NCBI GenBank assembly: GCA_015492295.1
Contig: WGFI01000104.1
Span: 1-34,199, forward strand
Direction: 5' to 3'
DNA from: Caldifarciminota bacterium
Lineage (GTDB): Bacteria > Hydrothermota > Hydrothermia > LBFQ01
DNA: 34,199 bases
The translations under genes and the position numbers were made by a program. Below the pieces are notes generated by a model. That model was not told the origin of the DNA. It did no database searches and worked only from the letters and a program-made list of their open reading frames with translations. Positions within the stretch are counted from its first letter, which is position 1. Each line of letters opens with the position of its first letter. Positions 24,217-31,634 of the stretch are shown here, in pieces.

Positions 24217-25235
24217 AAGCGGCTTACATTGAAGAGTTCGGCGATAGGGATGTTTTAAAGGTAGGGAAACTTCCGGAACCGAAACCTGGTCCTGGTGAGG
24301 TTATCGTAAGGGTTAAAGCCGTATCGTTGAACCACCTTGATATATGGGTCAGAAGGGGTATATATCCGAAACTGAAACTTCCCCATATACTCGGAAGCGA
24401 TGTGGCAGGTGTAATTGAAGATGTGGGTGAAGGTGTTGGCGATGTTAAGGTTGGGGAAAAGGTGCTGATCTCACCGGGTATAAGTTGTGGTAAGTGTGAA
24501 AAATGTTTATCGGGTCAGGATAATCTCTGCAAAGAGTATAAGATCCTGGGGGAACATGTATGGGGTGGATACGCGGAATTCGTTAAAATTCCAAGGGAAA
24601 ATCTCCTTCCATTTCCAAAGGATTTGACATTTGAAGAGGCGAGCGCCATACCTTTGGTATTTCTAACCGCATGGCAAGCCGTGGTTCAAAAGGGGGGGAT
24701 TGGGCCTGGTGATATAGTCTTTATAACCTCCGGAGGTGGTGGTGTCGGAAGCGCTGCCGTTCAGATAGCAAAACTCTTCAAGGCGTATGTGATAACCACG
24801 GTGGGATCCGATGAAAAAGTTGAAAAAGCCTACAAGTTGGGTGCTGATTTGGTTATAAATAGGAAGAAGGAGGATTTTGAAAAGGTTGTTATGGATAAGG
24901 TTGGTAGGGTTGATCTGGTTATTGACCACAGCGGAAAGGAAAATATACAGAAATTGATCAACATAACCAAGTGGGGAGGAAAGGTGGTTATATACGGCGC
25001 AACGAGCGGATATGACGCCAGAATAGACCTAAGACATATATTTTATAGGCAGGTTTCGTTGATAGGTTCAACCATGGGAAGTAAAGGAGTTTTATTTAGG
25101 GTTATAAATCTTATAAATTCAAAGAAATTGAGACCTGTAATTCATAAAGTTTTACCTCTTGAAGAGTGCAAGGAAGCCCACAGAATACTTGAAGAGTTCT
25201 CACCATTCGGAAAGGTGGTTCTTAATGTTAGTTAA
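24213..25235 (+). CDS. MDR-superfamily zinc-binding oxidoreductase
   Basis: A 340-residue medium-chain dehydrogenase/reductase. The structural zinc lobe has Cys92, 95, 98 and 106 ([16 protein letters not shown]). The Rossmann loop is [15 protein letters not shown]. The catalytic-zinc ligands of classical alcohol dehydrogenase are missing: the usual Cys region reads SLNHLDIW and the GHE region reads LGSDVAG. So it is likely a quinone-reductase-like or enoyl-reductase-like enzyme that keeps only the structural zinc. The substrate is unknown. The gene overlaps gyrA in an ATGA, so it is translated from the same mRNA, and its 3' end overlaps the convergent glycosyltransferase gene by 36 bp. Confidence 0.85.
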   Translation: MKAAYIEEFGDRDVLKVGKLPEPKPGPGEVIVRVKAVSLNHLDIWVRRGIYPKLKLPHILGSDVAGVIEDVGEGVGDVKVGEKVLISPGISCGKCEKCLSGQDNLCKEYKILGEHVWGGYAEFVKIPRENLLPFPKDLTFEEASAIPLVFLTAWQAVVQKGGIGPGDIVFITSGGGGVGSAAVQIAKLFKAYVITTVGSDEKVEKAYKLGADLVINRKKEDFEKVVMDKVGRVDLVIDHSGKENIQKLINITKWGGKVVIYGATSGYDARIDLRHIFYRQVSLIGSTMGSKGVLFRVINLINSKKLRPVIHKVLPLEECKEAHRILEEFSPFGKVVLNVS

Positions 25236-26300
25236 TATACTCTTGGGTGAATGGTTTTTGATCACATACTCGTACGCTCTATCAATAATATCTTGATACT
25301 TACTTCTATTTTCAGCGAAATCTTTTATGATTCTGATCGCATCCTCTACATTATCAACCTTTACGCCCAAGGATGAGCTTATAAGTCCATCCGGATCCGC
25401 TCCGAATGTTATGATTAGGGTCCTGTTTATCCAACTTTCAAGGAAAGTATTAGGGAAACCTTCCCTTTCGGATGTGTTTATATATACCCAGCATCGTGAT
25501 AGGTACTCCTGAGTTTCATCATAACTTAGCTCTCCCAGAACTTTCAGGTTTCTTATGTTTAATTCCTTAATCCAGCGGTACCTGTGAGGAATCCTACCGA
25601 TTATATAAAACTCATAAGATGGTAATCTTTCCGCTATTTTAACCAATATCTCCACCCTCTTTTCCTCTCTGATGTTCCCAATCCAACATACTGTCAATCT
25701 TTCAGTCTTCGTAGGCTCTCTATCCTCAATATCAATTATGGATGGAACCTTTAATCCCGTCCTTCCGTATATCCCTGCCAATTTTTCCTTCTGATACTCA
25801 TTCTGAACCACAATTTTATGTGAAATCAGGATGCCCATTATAGAAAAAATATCCAGCAAGAGCGAATTGAGAAGTGATATGTATTTATAAATCGGAGAAT
25901 TCTTGATTCTCAACAATCTGAAAGTTTTTAGGGTTTCGTAGAAGGGATTCAAGGAGGCATCTTCGGGAACGAATAACATGGAGATCCTTCCGGAGAGTAT
26001 GGAATAAAGGGAGACGGGGAGGTAATAGTGTCTTATGCGGGTTAATACGACATCGGGTTGAATTTCAAAGAGTTTCAGTATTATCTTAGGATATTCCAGA
26101 TATTGAAGTATGTGGGGAAAGTCCAGGATTCTATGCAGTTTTATACCTTCGTAAGATTCTCCTTTTCCGAACTTTGATGTTATATAATGCACATCAAAAC
26201 CTTCCTTGGCGAGATATTTGGACAATAAATAGGATTGTTTTTCAGCGCCACCGGTTATACCATCCTTAAAGAAATAAGGCATGACAAAAGCGAATCTCAT
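25200..26300 (-). CDS. GT4-family glycosyltransferase
   Basis: A 366-residue GT-B-fold glycosyltransferase, probably family GT4. The N-terminal acceptor domain has the GGAEKQ motif (residues 17-22); the C-terminal donor domain has WIGNIREEKRVEILVKIA and the nucleotide-sugar E-x7-E motif EGFPNTFLE. Donor sugar and acceptor cannot be read; surface polysaccharide or glycolipid assembly is likely. It overlaps the topA gene by 4 nt (ATGA), so it is the last gene of that operon, and converges on the MDR oxidoreductase with a 36-bp overlap. It is well separated from other glycan genes. Confidence 0.85.
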   Translation of the reverse strand: MRFAFVMPYFFKDGITGGAEKQSYLLSKYLAKEGFDVHYITSKFGKGESYEGIKLHRILDFPHILQYLEYPKIILKLFEIQPDVVLTRIRHYYLPVSLYSILSGRISMLFVPEDASLNPFYETLKTFRLLRIKNSPIYKYISLLNSLLLDIFSIMGILISHKIVVQNEYQKEKLAGIYGRTGLKVPSIIDIEDREPTKTERLTVCWIGNIREEKRVEILVKIAERLPSYEFYIIGRIPHRYRWIKELNIRNLKVLGELSYDETQEYLSRCWVYINTSEREGFPNTFLESWINRTLIITFGADPDGLISSSLGVKVDNVEDAIRIIKDFAENRSKYQDIIDRAYEYVIKNHSPKSILTNIKNHLSEW

Positions 26301-27946
26301 CCTTCCGCTTCTTTCAATTTTGGGAGCAACTCCCTATAAAATGCACTTATTATGTTAATATATGTATCCCTACCCTCCTCTATTTTATCAAGTTTTTCTT
26401 CCATATTCGCCGTGAATTTGTAATCAAAGAGATCAGGAAAATATTTCAAAAGTTCATCCAAAACCTTTTTCCCGAGTTCGGTGGGAAACAATGTTTTACC
26501 TTTCTTAAAAACATATTTCCTTATGAATAGGGTCTTTATTATGGTGGCGTAGGTGGATGGCCTTCCTATTCCGAGTTTTTCAAGCGTCTCAACCAGTGAG
26601 GATTCCGTATATCTGGGTTTTGGTTTAGTTTTATCCTTAACCATCCTAACATTTACAGGTTTTAAGACCTCCCCTTCCTCCAAAATAGGTACGAATCCTT
26701 CCTGTATATTGTATTCCCATACCCTTGACCATCCATCAAACTTTATCTCCTTTCCTTCTGCTATAAACTTTATATCATCAACGAATATCAAGGCCTTCCT
26801 ATGCTCATATTCAACGGGAGACATCTGTGATGCCAATGCTCTCCTCCATATTATTTCGTAAATCTTTAAGAGATCAGGTTCTATTTTCCCTTTTAAATCC
26901 GGAGGTTTAATGTTTGGGTATGTGGGTCTTATGGCCTCATGCGCCCCTTGACCTTTATCCCTCCCGTAGGTTCTTCCTCTCGGAGGCAGATATTCCTTAG
27001 AAAACAAGGAGGATAACACCTTTCTTATCAGGTTTATTCCTTTGTTTGATAATCTTGTAGAATCCGTCCTATGATAGGTTATAAGCCCCACATTCCTCCC
27101 ATCTATCTCTATACCTTCATAAAGTCTCTGTGCCAATTGCATGGTTTTTGAGGTTGAGAAACCGAATTTGGAGTTTGCAATTTGTTGTAAGGTTGATGTT
27201 TTTAAGGGTGGTGGAGGATTCTGTCTTTTCATTTCCCTTATGAATTTCTCAACTACATATTCTGAACCTTTTAGCTTCTCAAGTATTTCTTCCGCTTCCT
27301 TTTTATCGTAAAATTTCCTTTCGGATACGGCCTTAAATCTCTTTCCACCCTTCTCAAACTCAACAACGAAGTACCAGAAGGTCTGAGGAACGAAATTCTC
27401 AATCTCCCTTTCCCTCTCAACTATAAGCCTCAGAGCGGCGGTTTGGACCCTACCCGCCGAAAGTCCCCATTTTAACTTCTTCCATAGAAGGGGACTTATG
27501 AGGTATCCCACCAACCTATCAAGCACCCTTCTGGCTTTTTGAGCCTCAACTTTATTCATATCTATGTCCGTCGGGTTATTTACAGCCTCCATTACTGCCT
27601 CGGGTGTTATCTCATAAAATAAAACCCTCCTTATACTTCCGTTAATATCTTTGAGTTCCTCAGCCAGATGATACGCTATGGCCTCCCCTTCCCTATCGGG
27701 ATCGCTACCTATGAGGATATAAGGCGAACCTTTCGCGAGTTTTTTAATCCATTTCAAGACTCCCATTTTACCTTTGATTATCTGATACTTCGGTGAGAAT
27801 GTGTTGAGATCCACCCCGAGATCCTTTTTCGGCAGATCCTTTATATGCCCTTTACTCGCTACAACCTCAAACTCCCCCTTTAAATACCCTTTCAAAGTAC
27901 GAGCCTTGGTTGGAGATTCCACTATGAGGAGAGGCTTCTTATTCAT
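26297..27946 (-). CDS. topA: DNA topoisomerase I, short form without zinc fingers
   Basis: A 549-residue type IA topoisomerase that relaxes negative supercoils. The N-terminal TOPRIM domain has IVESPTKA (Glu10) and IGSDPDREGEAIAYH (Asp82, Asp84, Glu86). WGLSAGRVQTAALRLIVERE follows. The active-site tyrosine is Tyr291 in GLITYHRTDSTRLS, and LVETLEKLGIGRPSTYATII lies near the end. The protein stops after the core, with no C-terminal Cys4 zinc fingers (E. coli TopA has 865 residues). The residue after the catalytic Tyr is His rather than the Met usual in bacterial TopA. The ATG lies inside the last codons of the 34-residue membrane ORF, so translation is probably coupled to it. Confidence 0.92.
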   Translation of the reverse strand: MNKKPLLIVESPTKARTLKGYLKGEFEVVASKGHIKDLPKKDLGVDLNTFSPKYQIIKGKMGVLKWIKKLAKGSPYILIGSDPDREGEAIAYHLAEELKDINGSIRRVLFYEITPEAVMEAVNNPTDIDMNKVEAQKARRVLDRLVGYLISPLLWKKLKWGLSAGRVQTAALRLIVEREREIENFVPQTFWYFVVEFEKGGKRFKAVSERKFYDKKEAEEILEKLKGSEYVVEKFIREMKRQNPPPPLKTSTLQQIANSKFGFSTSKTMQLAQRLYEGIEIDGRNVGLITYHRTDSTRLSNKGINLIRKVLSSLFSKEYLPPRGRTYGRDKGQGAHEAIRPTYPNIKPPDLKGKIEPDLLKIYEIIWRRALASQMSPVEYEHRKALIFVDDIKFIAEGKEIKFDGWSRVWEYNIQEGFVPILEEGEVLKPVNVRMVKDKTKPKPRYTESSLVETLEKLGIGRPSTYATIIKTLFIRKYVFKKGKTLFPTELGKKVLDELLKYFPDLFDYKFTANMEEKLDKIEEGRDTYINIISAFYRELLPKLKEAEG

Positions 27947-28043
27947 TCCTCCTCTTCCTTAGTATCATATACATACTCCAAACGAACAGAACGAGAGTCA
28001 CACTCCATGCTCCAAGCATAACAACGAGGGCATCTATACTCAT
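27939..28043 (-). CDS. 34-residue single-pass membrane peptide upstream of topA
   Basis: A short ORF reading MSIDALVVMLGAWSVTLVLF, then VWSMYMILRKRRNE. It has one hydrophobic helix (about 5-27) and a strongly basic C-terminal tail, suggesting the tail faces the cytoplasm. Three things support it: TAGAAT lies 8 nt before the ATG, matching the leaderless pattern; its stop overlaps the topA start (ATGAATAA); and without it the topA operon would have an unexplained coding-like gap of 108 bases. The layout resembles small accessory subunits of transporters (MetS-like), but no sodium symporter is nearby, so no function is assigned. Confidence 0.65.
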   Translation of the reverse strand: MSIDALVVMLGAWSVTLVLFVWSMYMILRKRRNE

Positions 28044-28051
28044 AGATGGAT

Positions 28052-28057
28052 ATTCTA
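28052..28057 (-). promoter_or_regulatory. -10-like box (TAGAAT) containing the upstream stop codon
   Basis: TAGAAT preceded by TGCCT; its TAG is the stop of the lipoprotein gene. It is 8 nt from the ATG of the small membrane ORF and probably drives the smORF-topA-glycosyltransferase unit as a leaderless transcript. Confidence 0.45.
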
Positions 28058-28621
28058 AGGCAGTTCAATGTATTTGCAACTTCCTATGGTTAAATGTATA
28101 TCGGATGTGTCGTTGCCCACTATGAGAGTGTAATCGCCGTATTTCAAACTATCCTCGTAGAAAGCATAAACCTCCCCTGAGGAGAAAAGTTTGAGACATT
28201 TTGAATCCTTTACAACGGATACTGGTTGCTTAAAGGTCAGAACATCTATTATGGTGTCCCCTGTACTCGCAATAGAATCGCAGGATTCACAGGAATATGA
28301 AACATCGCTTATTGTATCATCAATTACAATGACGGGACAATCAAATACGGTGATTTCAACGGTTCTTTTAAAACACCCCTCCCCGGATGGTAGATAGACG
28401 GTATAATCTCCGTACTTTTTGGAAACCCAATAGGTTGCCCGCTGAAAGGACTTTATCTGTCCTTGAACTACGACACTATCCCCTTTCATCAAAATTACGG
28501 GAGTACCAGGTGGATATGATGTTCTTATGTATATGCTACTTAAAGGGGTTTCCTCCTTAGGCTTAGGAGAATAATATTCGCATGCTACAAATAGCACGAG
28601 TATCATCAGAAGTCTCTTCAT
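28055..28621 (-). CDS. Lipoprotein of unknown function
   Basis: A 188-residue predicted lipoprotein. The signal peptide is MKRLLMILVLFVAC with the lipobox Cys at residue 14. The mature part is beta-rich with short repeated motifs: YGDYTVYLPSGE and YGDYTLIVGND occur at two places, as do ITVFDCPVIVIDDT and a CESCDSI pair, suggesting two or more Ig-like or carboxypeptidase-regulatory-like units. No family was recognised. The start at 28621 is chosen over a longer frame (28693) because TAAAAT lies 8 nt upstream and a proper signal peptide begins there. It faces a divergent gene of unknown function across 43 bp. Confidence 0.75.
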   Translation of the reverse strand: MKRLLMILVLFVACEYYSPKPKEETPLSSIYIRTSYPPGTPVILMKGDSVVVQGQIKSFQRATYWVSKKYGDYTVYLPSGEGCFKRTVEITVFDCPVIVIDDTISDVSYSCESCDSIASTGDTIIDVLTFKQPVSVVKDSKCLKLFSSGEVYAFYEDSLKYGDYTLIVGNDTSDIHLTIGSCKYIELP

Positions 28622-28629
28622 GACTTGAA

Positions 28630-28635
28630 ATTTTA
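28630..28635 (-). promoter_or_regulatory. -10 box (TAAAAT) of the lipoprotein gene
   Basis: TAAAAT on the minus strand, 8 nt from the ATG at 28621, without a Shine-Dalgarno. It lies 21 bp from the divergent -10 at 28657. Confidence 0.5.
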
Positions 28636-28656
28636 AATCTGAAAAGTTTCCAACCT

Positions 28657-28662
28657 TAAAAT
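28657..28662 (+). promoter_or_regulatory. -10 box (TAAAAT) of the gene at 28665
   Basis: TAAAAT preceded by AACCT. Only 2 nt separate it from the ATG and 5 nt from the next codon, GTG at 28668, so the GTG may be the real leaderless start. Confidence 0.45.
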
Positions 28663-28664
28663 CT

Positions 28665-29402
28665 ATGGTGTTTCCCCTGATAATCGCCTGCAAATATATA
28701 GACGCCTATGGTAGGGAATTGAAATGCGTTAATATAAATGTCGGCCCTATAAGATTTCCCATTGAACCGATTTCAATGGAGATAGAGAATTTACCAGCAT
28801 CTTCGTGGGAATTTCATGCCTTCTCTTACTATTACCTGTCAATAGCATTGAAAAAGAAGGATGTGCTATTAGTCATAAGATACGGTATTTATACTTCCTT
28901 ATCCGTAGGTTGGGAGATGTTTGAAACCTATGTATGGAGAACCACTCCCATAAGTGTAGTTGATATAGCTGCAAATACCTTGGGTTTTCTATGGGGTGAA
29001 ATATTCGGTGAAAATCCTGAGATGGTTGTGGGAATCCATCCTATAAGGGATTATCCGAAGTGGTGGTATAAAAGACCGTGGGTGAATGATGGAAACATCT
29101 ACTATATGCTTTTCACCAGATTTGATACCAACTACGCCCCTAAGACATTCTACATAAAGTATGATATAAGGGATTTCAGCATTAGATTGGGGTTCAATGT
29201 GGGTAGGAATCTTTTGGGATACAAAGGCGATAACTATATTTATAGGGTTCCTTATGATACCTCCGGAGTACCAGCCCTGTTTCTGAGTGCAAATCACCCT
29301 AAGATTTATATGCAGAAGGTACCTTTCAGTTTGATAGATACGGGGGAGTACTCCTATTGGGTATGGGATGTCTTCCTTGATATAAAAATCCTGACCTTTT
29401 AA
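28665..29402 (+). CDS. Protein of unknown function, possibly DUF2279/YfiM-like
   Basis: A 245-residue protein I cannot place firmly. The central part (about 55-115: FSYYYLSIALKKKD, VGWEMFETYVWR, ISVVDIAANTLGFLWGEIF) recalls the YfiM/DUF2279 pattern of an early conserved region, a Glu-containing helix and a D-x-x-x-N-x-x-G turn. The C-terminal half is aromatic and beta-rich (GNIYYMLFTRF, FSIRLGFNVGRNLLGY) and could be part of a barrel. The N-terminus, MVFPLIIACKYIDAYG, is too short for a normal signal peptide despite its IIAC. ATG 28665 or GTG 28668 could be the start. It stands between divergent and downstream promoters, so it is probably transcribed alone. Confidence 0.55.
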   Translation: MVFPLIIACKYIDAYGRELKCVNINVGPIRFPIEPISMEIENLPASSWEFHAFSYYYLSIALKKKDVLLVIRYGIYTSLSVGWEMFETYVWRTTPISVVDIAANTLGFLWGEIFGENPEMVVGIHPIRDYPKWWYKRPWVNDGNIYYMLFTRFDTNYAPKTFYIKYDIRDFSIRLGFNVGRNLLGYKGDNYIYRVPYDTSGVPALFLSANHPKIYMQKVPFSLIDTGEYSYWVWDVFLDIKILTF

Positions 29403-29417
29403 GTCAATTTTCAGCCT

Positions 29418-29423
29418 TATAAT
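29418..29423 (+). promoter_or_regulatory. -10 box (TATAAT) of sufC-sufB
   Basis: Perfect TATAAT preceded by AGCCT, with 8 nt to the sufC ATG at 29432 and no Shine-Dalgarno. No -35 recognised. Confidence 0.6.
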
Positions 29424-29431
29424 ACTCGTCT

Positions 29432-30187
29432 ATGGCAATGCTTGAAATTAAAGATTTGGTGGTATCGGTTGAAGGCAATGTTATATTGAAAGGGGTAAAT
29501 TTGAGTATAAACCCAGGGGAGATACATGCGGTTATGGGTCCCAACGGATCAGGAAAAAGCACCTTAACCTTGACGATAATGGGACACCCTGCCTATAAGG
29601 TGGAGAGCGGTGATATTCTGTTTGAGGGTGAGAGTATTTTAGAGCTTTCAACAGATGAGAGAGCGAAACTCGGAATATTTCTGGCATTTCAACATCCCTT
29701 TGAGATAGAGGGTGTGAAGGTTTCTCAGATGCTCTGGAAGGCTGCTCAGGAGAAAGGTTGGAAAATCTCACCTCTTGAATTTCGTAAAATTCTCAGGGAA
29801 TCTTATGGTAGGTTGAAGATGGAAGAATTCGTTGATAGGTACCTGAATGTTGGGTTTTCAGGTGGGGAAAAGAAGAGATCGGAAGTCGCACAGCTTTTAA
29901 CTTTAAAACCGAAACTGGCTATGCTTGATGAGATAGATTCGGGATTGGATATAGATGCCGTAAAACTCGTAGGCGATGTTCTTACTAAGTATAAGGAGGA
30001 AGATAGAGATCTATCCATGCTTATAATAACCCACTATCAAAGGATTCTAAACTTCATAAAACCCGACTTCGTCCATGTTATGGTTGATGGAAGGATAGTT
30101 AAGAGTGGCGGTTTTGAGTTATCGCTTGAACTCGAGGAGAAGGGTTATGAGGGTTTAATAGGGGAGGTGGAATATGCCGAAAAGTAA
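29432..30187 (+). CDS. sufC: Fe-S cluster assembly ATPase SufC
   Basis: A 251-residue SufC, the ABC-type ATPase of the SUF iron-sulfur scaffold. Walker A is VMGPNGSGKSTL (about 35-46); the signature region is VGFSGGEKKRSEVAQLL and Walker B is LAMLDEIDSGLDIDAVKL, the wording specific to SufC; the H-loop is IITHYQRIL. It binds SufB and drives its rearrangement for cluster assembly in the cytoplasm. It leads a two-gene unit, overlapping sufB by 14 nt, and is predicted to be translated from a leaderless mRNA. No sufD, sufS, sufE or sufU lies in the window. Confidence 0.95.
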   Translation: MAMLEIKDLVVSVEGNVILKGVNLSINPGEIHAVMGPNGSGKSTLTLTIMGHPAYKVESGDILFEGESILELSTDERAKLGIFLAFQHPFEIEGVKVSQMLWKAAQEKGWKISPLEFRKILRESYGRLKMEEFVDRYLNVGFSGGEKKRSEVAQLLTLKPKLAMLDEIDSGLDIDAVKLVGDVLTKYKEEDRDLSMLIITHYQRILNFIKPDFVHVMVDGRIVKSGGFELSLELEEKGYEGLIGEVEYAEK

Positions 30188-31598
30188 AGAAGTGCAACCG
30201 GAACTTGAATTTGATTATAGCAGGTACGCTTTCAGGGATGAAATAGAGTATAAATACATAGGAAAGCCTGGTTTGTCAAGGGAACTTATAGAGGAGATTT
30301 CACATATAAAGGGAGAACCCGATTGGATGCGCGAGATAAGACTCAAAGCCTATGAGCATTTTATCAGAAGACCTATGCCCACCTGGGGTCCTGATCTCTC
30401 CGAGGTTGAAAGGATGTTTGATAAGATAATATACTACGCCTCACCTACGGATCCCAATAGGAAGGCGAGAAGTTGGGATGATGTTCCCGAGGCCTTAAAA
30501 AGAACATTTGAAAGGCTTGGTATTCCCGAGGCTGAAAGAAAATATCTCGCCGGTGTAACCGCTCAGTACGATTCCGAGGTTATATATCATAAGATAAGGG
30601 AAGATTTGGAAAGAAAAGGTATAATCTTCACGGATATGGATACGGCGGTAAGGGAGTATCCGGATATAGTTAAGGAGTACTTTGGAACCGTTGTTCCATA
30701 TTCCGATAACAAGTTCGCCGCTTTAAACACGGCGGTTTGGTCGGGTGGATCCTTCGTATATGTACCGAAAGGAGTTGAAGTTGATATACCTTTACAGACT
30801 TACTTCCGTATAAATCTTGAAAATTTCGGTCAGTTTGAAAGAACGCTTATAATAGTTGAAGAAGGTGCCAAAGTTCATTACATAGAGGGATGCACCGCCC
30901 CGATCTATTCATCAGGATCGCTGCATTCCGCGGTAGTTGAGATAATCGCCAAACCCGGCTCCCATGTAAGATACACCACGATTCAGAACTGGGCAAAGCA
31001 TATATACAACTTGGTAACTAAGAGGGCCGTCGCGTATAAAGATGCTTTCGTTGAATGGGTCAATGGCGAGTTGGGTAGCAAAGTCACCATGAAGTATCCG
31101 GGTGTTATATTAAAGGAACCCGGTGCGAGGACGGATATACTTTCAGTGTCCTACGCTGGAAAGGGACAGATTCAGGACAGCGGTGCGAAGGCGATTCACT
31201 TGGCACCATATACGACATCCACTATAACCTCAAAGTCAGTTTCAAAAGATGGAGGAAGGGCCAGTTATAGGGGAATATTAAAGGTGGTTAAGGGAGCTAA
31301 GGGTGTCAAATCCAATGTTAGGTGCGATGCCTTGATACTTGATCCTCATTCAAGATCAGATACGTACCCTTACATTGAGATAGAGGAGGATAATGTTCAT
31401 ATAGGTCATGAGGCTACGGTGGGTAGGATAGGAGATGATGAGATATTTTACCTGATGAGCAGGGGTCTTACGGAAGCGGAGGCTTACTCTTTGATAGTTT
31501 TGGGATTTATAGAACCTTTTACCAAAACCCTTCCTATGGAATATGCGGTTGAGCTTAATAGATTGATAGAGCTTGAAATGGAAGGCAGCGTAGGATAA
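30174..31598 (+). CDS. sufB: Fe-S cluster scaffold protein SufB
   Basis: A 474-residue SufB, the beta-helix scaffold on which Fe-S clusters are built. Landmarks: DRK-like middle SGGSFVYVPKGVEVDIPLQT, EGCTAPIYSSGSLHSAVVEI, SKSVSKDGGRASYRGILKVV, SNVRCDALIL with the conserved cluster-site cysteine, and HIGHEATVGRIGDDEIFYLM with the conserved histidine region. Length and motifs fit SufB rather than SufD. The ATG lies within the end of sufC and has GGAGG 6 nt upstream. With no SufD, the pair fits a minimal SufCB scaffold in which SufB would form a homodimer (known for SUF-like minimal systems). The next gene has its own -10 box. Confidence 0.95.
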   Translation: MPKSKEVQPELEFDYSRYAFRDEIEYKYIGKPGLSRELIEEISHIKGEPDWMREIRLKAYEHFIRRPMPTWGPDLSEVERMFDKIIYYASPTDPNRKARSWDDVPEALKRTFERLGIPEAERKYLAGVTAQYDSEVIYHKIREDLERKGIIFTDMDTAVREYPDIVKEYFGTVVPYSDNKFAALNTAVWSGGSFVYVPKGVEVDIPLQTYFRINLENFGQFERTLIIVEEGAKVHYIEGCTAPIYSSGSLHSAVVEIIAKPGSHVRYTTIQNWAKHIYNLVTKRAVAYKDAFVEWVNGELGSKVTMKYPGVILKEPGARTDILSVSYAGKGQIQDSGAKAIHLAPYTTSTITSKSVSKDGGRASYRGILKVVKGAKGVKSNVRCDALILDPHSRSDTYPYIEIEEDNVHIGHEATVGRIGDDEIFYLMSRGLTEAEAYSLIVLGFIEPFTKTLPMEYAVELNRLIELEMEGSVG

Positions 31599-31620
31599 AA
31601 ATCTACGGTTTTTTCAACGG

Positions 31621-31626
31621 TATAAT
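31621..31626 (+). promoter_or_regulatory. -10 box (TATAAT) of the SDR-aldolase unit
   Basis: Perfect TATAAT with 8 nt to the ATG at 31635, no Shine-Dalgarno. It is the only -10 in the set preceded by GG rather than T. Confidence 0.6.
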
Positions 31627-31634
31627 ACAAGGTT

